Assembly: GCF_900094885.1 (NCBI RefSeq)
Contig: NZ_FMBL01000003.1
Location: 120,336 to 184,335 of the forward strand
Origin: Bifidobacterium commune
Lineage (GTDB): Bacteria; Actinomycetota; Actinomycetes; Actinomycetales; Bifidobacteriaceae
Length of the DNA stretch: 64,000 bases
Reading direction: 5' to 3'
How positions within the stretch are numbered: the stretch's first letter is position 1; every line of letters begins with the position of its first letter. A program made the position numbers and the translations under genes. The notes under the pieces are model-generated. The model worked only from the letters and a program-made list of their open reading frames with translations, did not search any database and was not told the origin of the DNA. Positions 27,550 to 36,436 of this stretch are shown piece after piece.

Positions 27550-29064
27550 ATGACTGAAACGGACAAAAGCGAGAATGCCGCTATGACCGGTCTCAATGCT
27601 GTCGAAAACCCAAAGAGCGGTACGGGAGAGGGCAGCAACCAGCTCGAGCGCGGCCTGAGTAACCGGCACGTCCAGTTCATTGCCATCGGCGGCACCATCG
27701 GCACCGGTTTGTTCCTCGGTTCGGGAAAGTCGATCGCGCTTACCGGACCCAGCATCATTCTGGTCTACATTCTGGTCGGCCTGGTGATGTTCCTGCTGAT
27801 GCGCGCCATCGGCGAGCTTATGTACCACGATCCGGACCAGCACACGTTCATCAGCTTCATTGGCCGCTATCTCGGCGCGGGCTGGGGGCATTTCGCGGGC
27901 TGGACCTACTGGATCGTTCTCATTCTGATGGGGCTTTCCGAGATTACGGCGGTCGGCACGTATTTCGTGACTTTCTTCGACACGTTCGGCTTCGACCTGC
28001 GTGCGTGGCAGCCGCTTATCGAGGTCTGCTTCCTCGCGGTTCTTGCGATCATCAACCTCATTGCCGTCAAAGCGTTCGGTGAGACGGAATTCTGGTTCTC
28101 GATGATTAAGATCACCTTGATCGTGGGGCTTATCGTCACGGCCGTGGTCATGGTCGTCATTGGCTACCATTATCCGGCCGTCCAGATTCACGGCGTCGAT
28201 CATGTCAGCCCGGCCGGCCATGCAGGTTTGGATAACATCTTCAGTGGCCTCTCGTTGGCTCCCAACGGTTGGCTTGCACTGCTGATGAGTTTCCAGATGG
28301 TCTTTTTCGCCTACGAGATGATTGAATTCGTGGGTGTGACTGTCTCAGAGACGAAGAACCCGCGCCAGGTGCTGCCGAAGGCCGTTAATGAGATCATTAT
28401 GCGTATCCTCATCTTCTATGTCGGGGCGCTGGTTGCCATCATGCTCATCGTTCCGTGGCGCACGTTCAAGCCGAACAAGGATGGTTCGTTCGCGTCCCCG
28501 TTCATCATGGTCTTCCAGTATGCGGGCCTGAATTGGGCTTCGGCACTGGTCTTCTTCGTGGTCATCACGGCCGCATCGTCCGCACTCAACTCGCTGCTGT
28601 ATTCAGCCGGACGCCATCTTTATCAGTTGGCGGAAGTTTCCACTTCGCCCGTGCTGCGCAAGCTTGACGTCGTATCCGAAAGCAAGGTTCCCGCTCGTGC
28701 CATCGTGGTTTCCGCGTGCTTCATCCTGCTTTCGCCGATGATCAATTCCATTCCGCAGATTTCCAACGTATTCGTGCTCTTCTCGTCGGCTTCCAGCGCG
28801 GTGATCATTTTCGTCTACGTGCTCACGATGCTCGCGCACAGGCGTTACCGCCGCTCCGCGGATTTCAGTGCTGACGGTTTCGTGATGCCCGCCTATAAGG
28901 TCACGAACACGCTCACGATTCTCTTCTTCCTGTTCATTTACTGCACGTTGTTCATCTCTGCCGATACACGTGGTTCCGCTATCGCAGGGCTCATCTGGTT
29001 GGCTCTGTTCGGTGGATATTGCGTGTGGCGCTTCCGTGGAAAGCAGAATGAGATGCTGAGTTGA
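27550..29064 (+). CDS. APC-superfamily amino acid permease, CycA-like
   Basis: 504 residues, about 12 membrane helices after a hydrophilic 35-residue N-terminus. Signatures of the AAT family are present: RHVQFIAIGGTIGTGLFLGS, RAIGELMYHDPDQHTFISFI, FAYEMIEFVGVTVSETKNP and SSALNSLLYSAGRHLYQLA. The sequence resembles D-serine/D-alanine/glycine transporters of the CycA group more than LysP, but substrate cannot be fixed. ATG 27550 follows GAGGGGG. It is divergent from lysP with a 293-bp shared upstream region. If it does take up D-amino acids, it would pair logically with the racemase-like enzyme at 60.9 kb; that is only a suggestion. Confidence 0.82.
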   Translation: MTETDKSENAAMTGLNAVENPKSGTGEGSNQLERGLSNRHVQFIAIGGTIGTGLFLGSGKSIALTGPSIILVYILVGLVMFLLMRAIGELMYHDPDQHTFISFIGRYLGAGWGHFAGWTYWIVLILMGLSEITAVGTYFVTFFDTFGFDLRAWQPLIEVCFLAVLAIINLIAVKAFGETEFWFSMIKITLIVGLIVTAVVMVVIGYHYPAVQIHGVDHVSPAGHAGLDNIFSGLSLAPNGWLALLMSFQMVFFAYEMIEFVGVTVSETKNPRQVLPKAVNEIIMRILIFYVGALVAIMLIVPWRTFKPNKDGSFASPFIMVFQYAGLNWASALVFFVVITAASSALNSLLYSAGRHLYQLAEVSTSPVLRKLDVVSESKVPARAIVVSACFILLSPMINSIPQISNVFVLFSSASSAVIIFVYVLTMLAHRRYRRSADFSADGFVMPAYKVTNTLTILFFLFIYCTLFISADTRGSAIAGLIWLALFGGYCVWRFRGKQNEMLS

Positions 29065-29428
29065 GGCGGAAAACCAAGTAAATTTCCTGAGGTGCTTGCG
29101 TTGCGTCTGAGCCAAGGCATCATTGAGTTTGGACGCAACGATTACCGTGGGGTGTGATGCGGTGTATCGTAAGAAGACCGCCACTGATTGACATCAAGAC
29201 ATATTTATATATATGTGTTGAATTTATGTGAATATTATTACATTTTTGAAATACTATCTAAATAATGCGCTGCTGTGTCTTATAATGGATTCGTAAAATT
29301 TGGGTGATGCCAAATAGTTTGTAGTTTGATGACTATTTCGGGGTGGGGTTTCGGGTTTGCCGTAACCCGAAAGTAATTGTTATCTAGTCACCAGCGACAC
29401 GGCATACCGACTATGGGGGAGAGCGAAA
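29065..29428 (+). promoter_or_regulatory. AT-rich promoter region and structured leader of the RHH-like gene
   Basis: After an AT-rich stretch (29190-29280), TATAAT lies at 29281-29286. The following transcript of about 135 nt can form three hairpins: ATTTGG-GTGATG-CCAAAT, AATAG...CTATT, and a perfect 9-bp stem TTTCGGGTT-TGCCGT-AACCCGAAA. The last contains half of the motif TTCGGGTTTGCC-N7-GAAAGTA (29350-29375) that also occurs in the leader at 24387. No known riboswitch class is recognised. Confidence 0.5.
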
Positions 29429-29638
29429 TTGGGTGAGTCAGTTACGTCGCGGCGTGGGGGACGTCAACTTCAGGAGCGTTCTTGGTGTGTCCGAGCAACG
29501 GCTGAGTTAGCTGATTGGGTGCTTGCCGGTGCGGCCGATGAAGGTGTACGGCCCTCGGTGCTTATCCGCACCGCCGTCGAGGAATATTTGGAGCGTCGTC
29601 ACGCCGATATTCGTCCGACTCGTGAGACCAAAGTCTGA
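29429..29638 (+). CDS. Small ribbon-helix-helix-like protein
   Basis: 69 residues from a TTG start at 29429, preceded by GGGGGAGAG. The core WCVRATAELADWVLAGAADE then GVRPSVLIRTAVEEYLERR looks like the strand-helix-helix of MetJ/Arc DNA-binding proteins, often antitoxins or small repressors. No toxin gene follows. Instead an intrinsic terminator closes the unit and a heterodimeric ABC exporter comes next. It could regulate the exporter through the AT-rich palindrome at 29771-29785; this is inference. Another possibility is an orphan antitoxin. Confidence 0.65.
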   Translation: MGESVTSRRGGRQLQERSWCVRATAELADWVLAGAADEGVRPSVLIRTAVEEYLERRHADIRPTRETKV

Positions 29639-29700
29639 TCCTGAAATTCAGGTCCTGATAAAAGATCTGCACCGTCTGTATCGATAATGCAGGCGTTTGC

Positions 29701-29732
29701 CATCCGCAATCTGTTGCTGCGGGTGGTTTTTT
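29701..29732 (+). terminator. Intrinsic terminator after the RHH-like gene
   Basis: CATCCGCA pairs with TGCGGGTG around ATCTGTTGC, followed by a run of six T (29727-29732). Confidence 0.75.
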
Positions 29733-29770
29733 ATTTCCGCTGCCGACACCACGCAGTAGTGTACATTCAG

Positions 29771-29785
29771 ATAATAAAATATTAT
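29771..29785. promoter_or_regulatory. AT-rich palindrome ahead of the ABC exporter
   Basis: ATAATA-AAA-TATTAT is a perfect inverted repeat that also contains -10-like sequence, 76 nt before the exporter start. It is a candidate operator/promoter overlap. Confidence 0.4.
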
Positions 29786-29860
29786 GAAAATCATCGCTTG
29801 CTATTGGCGCTCGGGATTGATGGATCCGAGATAATGAAGAAAGAGAATGGGAAGAGATTC

Positions 29861-31720
29861 ATGCTTCGCATTAGCAAATACCTCTCTAAGACGGAGATTG
29901 GGCAGATGCTGCTCAGCCTTGCGTTCATTGCAGGGCAGGTCTTTTTTGACCTCAGACTGCCGGACTACATGTCGAAGGTCACTGAACTGGTGGAAACGCC
30001 GGGCAGCAAGATGGCTGACATCTGGAAGGAAGGCGGCAAGATGCTGCTTGTCTCCCTGGGGTCGGTGATTTGTGCTGTTGCCGTGGGGTACTTCATGGCA
30101 CGTGTCGGTGCTTCCTTCAGTCAGCGGTTGCGTTCGCTCGAGTTCCGTAAGGTCGAGTCCTTCGGTCCGGCAGAAATGAGTAGGTTCTCCACCGCGTCGC
30201 TGATCACCCGTTCCACCAATGATGTCACGCAGATTCAGATGTTCATCACCATGGGTGTGCTGTTGATTTTCCGTGCCCCGATCATGGCCGTTTGGGCCAT
30301 TTGCAAGATCGCCGGGAAGGGCTTCGAATGGACGATGGCGACGGCCGTCGCCACGGTGGTGATGCTGCTATTTGTCATTATCATCATGATTCTGGTCATG
30401 CCGAAGTTCCGTTCGATGCAGCGCCTGACCGACAACATCAACGCTGTCGCTCGCGAGAACCTCACCGGTTTGCGAGTCGTGCGAGCCTACAACGCCGAGG
30501 CTTATCAGGAGAACAAATTCGCCAAAGTCAATGACGACCTGACCAATACCCAGCTGTTCACCACACGTGCGATGGCCGCGATGAACCCTGTCATGAGCTC
30601 CGTGATGAACGGCCTTGGTCTGTCGATCTACTGGATTGGTGCTTATCTGATCAAGGATGCTGCGCTGCCGGCCGACCGACTCACCAACTTCTCCAACATG
30701 GTCGTTTTCTCCAGCTACGCGATGCAGGTCATCATGGCGTTCCTGCTGCTAAGCATGGTTTTCGTGTTGTGGCCCCGTGCCGACGTGTCCGCCCAGCGTG
30801 TGATGGAAGTGCTGAATACCGAACCGTCCGTCACAACGGGATCGCTCACCGAGGGTAAGCCCGGCGAGGAAGGGACCGTAGAGTTCCGCAATGTCGGTTT
30901 TACCTACCCAGGCACCCGCGAGGAGATGCTCAAGAACATCAGTTTCACCGCCCGCAAGGGGCAGACCGTTGCCTTCATCGGATCCACCGGTTCCGGTAAA
31001 TCGACCCTTGTCAACCTCGTGCCACGCTTCTATGATGCGACCGAAGGTGAGATTCTGGTCGACGGTGTCAACGTTAAGGATTACGACATCAAGGTCCTGC
31101 GAGACAAGATTGGCTACGTTCCACAGCAGTCCGTGATGTTCAAAGGCACCGTGGCGTCCAATGTCAGCTATGGCGACAGGCCCGGCGATGCGGAAGAGGT
31201 CGAAGTGGCTGATACCTCTACGGCTAAGGGTCGTAAGCTTGAACTCGCTCTTATCGCCGGTGAAGACGAGCGTGGTGAGCTGAGCAAGGAGCAGATGGCG
31301 GATGTTCGCGCGGCCAGCGATGTGGCGCAGGCCGATGAGTTCGTGCAGCGCATGGACGGTGAATACGACGCACCCATAGCGCAAAGCGGTTCCAATGTCT
31401 CGGGCGGGCAGAAGCAAAGGCTTTCCATCGCCCGTGCCGTTTATCGGCATCCCGAGATCATGGTCTTTGACGATTCGTTCAGCGCGCTTGATTTCAAAAC
31501 CGACCGTGCGGTGCGCGATGCCTTGAAGAAGAACGCATCCGACGCCACCAAGCTGATTGTCGCCCAGCGAGTGGGCACGATCATGGATGCCGACACCATC
31601 GTCGTGCTAGATGACGGCAAGGTAGTAGGAGAGGGCACGCACAAGGAGCTGCTTGAGAGCTGCCCGGTTTACAGGGAAATCGCCGAATCGCAGATGAGTC
31701 CTGACGAGTTGGCCGGATAG
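29861..31720 (+). CDS. ABC exporter half, degenerate-site subunit of a heterodimer
   Basis: 619 residues from ATG 29861 (GGGAAGAG upstream; ATG 29834 is an alternative). An N-terminal six-helix ABC membrane domain is followed by an ATPase domain: Walker A GSTGSGKST (Lys380), signature VSGGQKQR and Walker B MVFDD with Asp538 where the catalytic Glu normally stands. A 45-residue charged insertion lies between the Q-loop and the signature. A degenerate catalytic residue in one half and a consensus one in the other is the pattern of heterodimeric exporters (BmrCD, TM287/288, LmrCD). The partner starts 135 nt downstream. Likely drug or lipid export; the substrate is unknown. Confidence 0.88.
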   Translation: MLRISKYLSKTEIGQMLLSLAFIAGQVFFDLRLPDYMSKVTELVETPGSKMADIWKEGGKMLLVSLGSVICAVAVGYFMARVGASFSQRLRSLEFRKVESFGPAEMSRFSTASLITRSTNDVTQIQMFITMGVLLIFRAPIMAVWAICKIAGKGFEWTMATAVATVVMLLFVIIIMILVMPKFRSMQRLTDNINAVARENLTGLRVVRAYNAEAYQENKFAKVNDDLTNTQLFTTRAMAAMNPVMSSVMNGLGLSIYWIGAYLIKDAALPADRLTNFSNMVVFSSYAMQVIMAFLLLSMVFVLWPRADVSAQRVMEVLNTEPSVTTGSLTEGKPGEEGTVEFRNVGFTYPGTREEMLKNISFTARKGQTVAFIGSTGSGKSTLVNLVPRFYDATEGEILVDGVNVKDYDIKVLRDKIGYVPQQSVMFKGTVASNVSYGDRPGDAEEVEVADTSTAKGRKLELALIAGEDERGELSKEQMADVRAASDVAQADEFVQRMDGEYDAPIAQSGSNVSGGQKQRLSIARAVYRHPEIMVFDDSFSALDFKTDRAVRDALKKNASDATKLIVAQRVGTIMDADTIVVLDDGKVVGEGTHKELLESCPVYREIAESQMSPDELAG

Positions 31721-31855
31721 GGCCGGCGAAGAAAGGTTCGGCGCGGAAACGTTTCGCCTGACGGCAACCGTGGCTGCTGTGCATTGACTGCTGGAGCAGT
31801 ACCGCCCAAACCAAAGATGAAAGCAAACGTTTAAAACCTAGGAAAGTAGCAACAA

Positions 31856-33691
31856 ATGCCAAGAACGAGAGGGCCGGTCGATAAACCGGCTGATTTTGGT
31901 GCAGTGACGCTCAAACTGGTCAAATACTGCAAGAAATATCTGCCAGTCATCATTGTCGCGCTCATATTGGGCGCCGTCAGCACCGTCTGCCAGATTATCG
32001 GGCCGGATCAGCTGAAAAACATGACCAACGCTATCGCCAAGGGTTTGCCTGCTTTGGTGCATGGCAAGCCTGTTATGGGTGCGGTGGATATGGGCGAGGT
32101 GACGCGTATTGCATGGCTATTGGTCGGCCTCTATGTAGGGTACGCGATTTTGGGCTATGCGCAACACTGGATGATGGCAACCGTCACTCAGCGGATCGGC
32201 CAGAGCCTGCGCAGGTCAATTTCGGACAAGATCAACAGGTTACCGCTGAAATACTTCGACCGCACCAGCTATGGCGACGTGCTCTCGCACATTACCAACG
32301 ACGTCGATGCCATAGGTCAGACCCTAGGCCAGTCGTTGGGCATGCTGATCACATCCATAACGCTTTTCTTCGGTTCGTTGTTCATGATGTTCTACAACAA
32401 TGTCATCATGACCCTGTGCGCCATTGCAGTCTCGTTCCTTGGCATCATCGTCATGGGAATGATCATGCATTTCTCCCAGAAGTACTTCGCTCGTCAGCAG
32501 ATTGCGCTGGGCGATGTGAACGGCCATGTCGAAGAGATGTACTCGGGTCATATCGTCGTCAAGGCATACAACGGCGAGGCTGATTCCATCCGACGCTTCG
32601 AGAAGTACAACAACGACCTGTACGATTCTGCGTGGAAGAGTCAATTTCTTTCCGGGCTCATGGGCCCGATGATGAACATGATTGGCAACATGAGCTTCGT
32701 GGTCGTGTGTGTGGTCGGCGGGGCGCTCGCCATCGACGGACGTATCGAATTCGGTGTCATTGTGGCATTCATGATGTATGTTAGGCTCTTCACCCAGCCG
32801 CTTTCGCAGTTCGCTCAGGCGTTCCAGAATCTTCAACGCTGTGCCGCAGCTTCAGAGCGAGTCTTCAACTTCCTTGACGAGCCTGAGATGAGTGATGAGT
32901 CCGACAAACCTGCGTTGCTTGGACGTGACCCGAAAACCGGCGAACCCACTCGCGTGCGCGGTGATGTTGAGTTCAAAGATGTGAACTTCGGCTACGAGCC
33001 GGGCAAGCCGATTATCCATGACTTCTCCGCGAGTGTGAAGGCGGGGCAGAAGATCGCTATTGTCGGACCGACCGGTGCGGGCAAGTCCACGATGGTCAAC
33101 CTGCTGATGCGCTTCTACGACATCGACGGCGGGGCCATGTACATCGACGGCATCGACACTTCCAGCGTGCCGCGTGCCAACGTGCATGACCAGTTCTCGA
33201 TGGTGCTGCAGGACACATGGGTCTTCCGCGGCTCTGTCAAAGAAAACATCGCCTATGCCAAGAAGGATGTCAGCGACCAGCAAATCGAGGATGCGTGCAA
33301 GGCTGTGGGGCTTGACCGCTATGTACGTTCGCTGCCGCAGGGCTACGACACCGTGCTTGACGACAATTCCTCCCTTTCGCAAGGCCAGCGTCAGCTGATG
33401 ACGATTGCCCGAGCAATGGTGCAGGATGCGCCGATTCTGATTCTGGACGAGGCGACTTCCTCGGTTGACACCCGTACCGAAGAGCTGATTCAGAAGGCGA
33501 TGGACAACCTCACCGTAGGTCGTACAAGCTTTGTGATCGCGCACCGACTTTCCACCATCAAGGACGCGGACATGATTCTCGTGATGAACCACGGCGACAT
33601 CGTCGAACGTGGCACCCACGACGAGCTGCTGAAAAAGGGCGGTTTCTACGCCGATCTTTACAACAGCCAGTTTTCCACGCTGGTGGCGTGA
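31856..33691 (+). CDS. ABC exporter half, catalytic-site subunit of a heterodimer
   Basis: 611 residues. Six membrane helices (about 25-330) precede an ATPase domain with Walker A GPTGAGKST (Lys410), signature LSQGQRQL and Walker B LILDEATSSVD with catalytic Glu532, then the H-loop FVIAHRLST. The signature begins LSQGQ instead of LSGGQ, common in the consensus subunit of heterodimeric exporters. It pairs with the upstream half. ATG 31856 follows AGGAAAG. The two halves together make one exporter with one active and one degenerate ATP site. It converges on the BspA-like pseudogene 10 nt away without an obvious terminator. Confidence 0.9.
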   Translation: MPRTRGPVDKPADFGAVTLKLVKYCKKYLPVIIVALILGAVSTVCQIIGPDQLKNMTNAIAKGLPALVHGKPVMGAVDMGEVTRIAWLLVGLYVGYAILGYAQHWMMATVTQRIGQSLRRSISDKINRLPLKYFDRTSYGDVLSHITNDVDAIGQTLGQSLGMLITSITLFFGSLFMMFYNNVIMTLCAIAVSFLGIIVMGMIMHFSQKYFARQQIALGDVNGHVEEMYSGHIVVKAYNGEADSIRRFEKYNNDLYDSAWKSQFLSGLMGPMMNMIGNMSFVVVCVVGGALAIDGRIEFGVIVAFMMYVRLFTQPLSQFAQAFQNLQRCAAASERVFNFLDEPEMSDESDKPALLGRDPKTGEPTRVRGDVEFKDVNFGYEPGKPIIHDFSASVKAGQKIAIVGPTGAGKSTMVNLLMRFYDIDGGAMYIDGIDTSSVPRANVHDQFSMVLQDTWVFRGSVKENIAYAKKDVSDQQIEDACKAVGLDRYVRSLPQGYDTVLDDNSSLSQGQRQLMTIARAMVQDAPILILDEATSSVDTRTEELIQKAMDNLTVGRTSFVIAHRLSTIKDADMILVMNHGDIVERGTHDELLKKGGFYADLYNSQFSTLVA

Positions 33692-33701
33692 GATTCTGAA
33701 T

Positions 33702-36046
33702 TCAAGGGGTCGGTTCGGGAATATCGGTTTCTGCCGGTCGTTCCGAACCGGCCTTCCTTGATAGTTGTATAGGTGCCATTTGAGGAAGAATGATCCTGCG
33801 CCTGCCGATACCATTGAGGATTTCGGTTCTTTTCCGCGTCTCGGGGGTCTTCGGGGCTTCCGGGGTTTCACCCTTGTTAGGGGTGTTGGGCTCCGAGGGA
33901 GTGCCGCTTGTATCGTGTATGCCGTCATTGTTGTCGTCACCGGTGCTGCCGGCAGTGGTGGCCGAGGCTGTGGCGCTCTGGACTTCGGGATTTCCGGTGT
34001 AAGCAGTGTCCTTGGAGATCAGAGTGGCATCGACGGTCAGTTCGCCTTGATCGTCGGCGATTGGCAGGGTGATGTTCCACGGATGTTCGCTGGTGTCGTT
34101 GTTCGGCAAAGCAGTTCCGTCTTGTCCTGTGGAATCCGGAGTAATATCCTGACATTGCCTGCTGCCGGTGTTGGTTGGATGGCATATGCGGACGATGTCG
34201 CTGGAGTGGAGTGGTTTGGCTGTGCCGGTGATGGTGGCTTGGTTATTCGCTGCATCGCGTTTGGCCGTAGTGATTTCGGGTGTGGCCAGTTTGGTCCATG
34301 CAGCGCTGAGACTGATGATGGTACATCCGGTTGCATCTGTTTCACCGATGCTTGCAGGGACTTGTGCGGCCCTGGGATTGATGGCGCCGTGGCTTGCCTG
34401 CCACTTGTTGAACACGCTGTGCTTTGGCCGGGTGATTGTGTCAGGGCCGGCCATGGTCAGCGGCGCTGTCTGAGATGGTGTGTCGGTGAGGGACTTCTGG
34501 GTGGAAGGAGCCGTGCCACCGGCCCCGGCGCCGGGCTGGTAGTTGACAGTGGTGTAGGGCAGAATTCCTCTGTAATAGCCCAGTGGACCAGTCACGTTGA
34601 TTTCGGTGTAGTGGTCGTATGCAGTCAGCTGCGTGCTGAGATGTTGATACTCGGCATCATAGTCGTTGCCGCGCAACTGTGCGATGGAGAGACGGAATGT
34701 GCATTGGTTGCCGGCTGCGGAGGGTATGCACAAGCTGTTGAAGCCTTCGCAGTTGTATGATTCAAGAGTGAGGGGGTCGTCGGTATCGCGAGAATCTTCA
34801 GGCACATCGACTATGACATCGGCCCACGAGTCCGTGTTGTCCTCCGGGTTTGCGCTCGCGGCCTTGTGTACGACGATGCTGTTGATGGTTGGTCGATCCA
34901 TGTTTCTCCACACCGCTGTGAGTTTGGCATTCGGATCATTCGCACCGACATCCCAGGTGAGTGTGTTGCGGTTAATGGACACATGGTCGGAATCGCTTGT
35001 AGTGAGCTTCCACTCTTTGAATATCTTGCCGGCTGGTATCGCGTGGGTGCCCCATGGAATATTCCATGAATTGGAGCTGCTGGCGGTATTGAGTGTCGTG
35101 GTCTCGTTCTCCTCGCCGTTGTTGTAATCCACCGTAAAAACGAGTGAAGCGATTCTGTAGTGTCCTTTGGGGTTCCTTCCTGAGCTCAGTGAAGTGCGAG
35201 CGCGCATATCTTCCACGGGAGTGCGTGTTCCGTCGGGCGAAATTTCACCCCACTTCTCGTAGTTCACGCCATAGCCGAATGCTTGGCTGTCGTTTTCGTC
35301 GGTGGCAAGGTAAGTGTGGGAGCCGAGCCACAGATCACGCACATTGGTGGGCAGCAGCCCCATCAGCGTTCCCGCAGATACGGCGGCGCTGGTATTCAGG
35401 CCGGATATGTCTAACGAAACTAACTCGTCGCAGTTGGCAGATATGGATTGCAGGCTAGTGAGGTTACTGAGATTCCATGCCGCTGAATAGATTCTGCCCG
35501 ATGTTTCCGGCCAGATGAACGTTTCCGTCTATCTGCACTGTAGTTGCTGTCCACAAGAAAGCGAACAAACTATTGGTGTATGGCGCCGAAGTGTACAGAG
35601 AAGCATTGTTTTCTAGGCGGATTTTGACGATGTCGTTTACATAATTCTGCCATGGAAGAATGCCGTCGAAATCCGGGCCGGTGCCGCTGTGGATGACGAG
35701 GGTGCAGTTGCTGTCAACTTCCCATTGGATGGGATTCGTGTCCCTGCCGGTGATTTGGTTGAGGGCAGGATCGTTGGATGGCCTGCCCCAGGTCTGTAAT
35801 CCGCTGGGAGTGCAGCTTGACTGAGGTCCTATGCCGGGGGGAATTGTCGTGCGTGGCGATGAAATTGGTCTGCAGACTGGTCTTGGATGTCGGATCTGTA
35901 GCGGTTTGTGTGGTCACGTGGGCTTGGTTCGCCTGCGACACCGACATGGAGGCGCGTGTCGTTTCCTGACCCGGTACGAAAGCCGGCAATACCGCACCAA
36001 TGGTTAAGCATAAAGCCGTCATGATGATTGTGATTAAAGTGCCCAT
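33702..36046 (-). pseudogene. Broken BspA/DUF285-type surface protein, paralogue of the gene at 36.4-39.3 kb
   Basis: The coding region is split over three frames. From ATG 36046 a signal peptide (GTLITIIMTALCLTIGAVLP) runs into a C6 tract (plus-strand G6 at 35836-35841), after which the paralogous sequence continues in another frame: CTPSGLQTWGRPSNDPALNQ up to NVHLAGNIGQNLFSG, ending in a stop near 35477. A third frame resumes with AWNLSNLTSLQSIS and runs to 33702. Most of the leucine-rich repeats of the intact copy are missing at the second break. The C-terminus ends without the sorting signal. One C fewer in the tract would restore the first junction only. Confidence 0.85.
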
Positions 36047-36118
36047 AATAGTTGTCTTCTTTTTTTCGATAACTTTTAACCCCGAAGGTATGGTTAATGA
36101 TAAATAAAGAAAGCGCAA

Positions 36119-36436
36119 AACAGGCGCCTTTCGTTGTCTGTATTACGTTTCGAGAGAGTGGATCTTGTGTCATCTGCAGCAAGTAAGGTGGCACATCGAT
36201 GGTTGGCAGAGTGATGCTCTAGGAGTGTTCGGCAGTGCTGCCGTAAGGCAAACGCAGTCTCATCTTGGCCTGTGGGGTTCGATGTGATGTCTCTGCATTG
36301 ACGACACGACTTGAGTCTGGTGTGAATGTGGCGGATGCCCTTTCCTTCCGATCATCATTTGAGGCTCTTGCGATGAGTGAAAAAGTGCCCGACCATAATT
36401 ATTGGCCGGGCACGAAGAATGGGCTATGTCCATGTG
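36119..36436. other. Intergenic region between the two BspA-like genes
   Basis: No coding sequence is supported. It contains the terminator of the intact copy (36385-36413) and, toward 36046, AT-rich sequence that would hold the promoter of the broken copy. Confidence 0.6.
36385..36413 (-). terminator. Terminator of the intact BspA-like gene
   Basis: On the minus strand GTGCCCGGCC pairs with GGTCGGGCAC (one mismatch) and is followed by five T, 24 nt after the stop codon. Confidence 0.8.

Noticed and set aside
33765..34760. 331-codon plus-strand frame opposite the BspA-like pseudogene
   Set aside because: The minus-strand frames match the intact paralogue residue by residue; the plus-strand frame has no start signals or domain.
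35836..35841. C6 tract as the only lesion in the BspA-like pseudogene (an on/off switch)
   Set aside because: A second frame break near 35477 and loss of the anchor remain, so changing the tract alone cannot restore the full protein.
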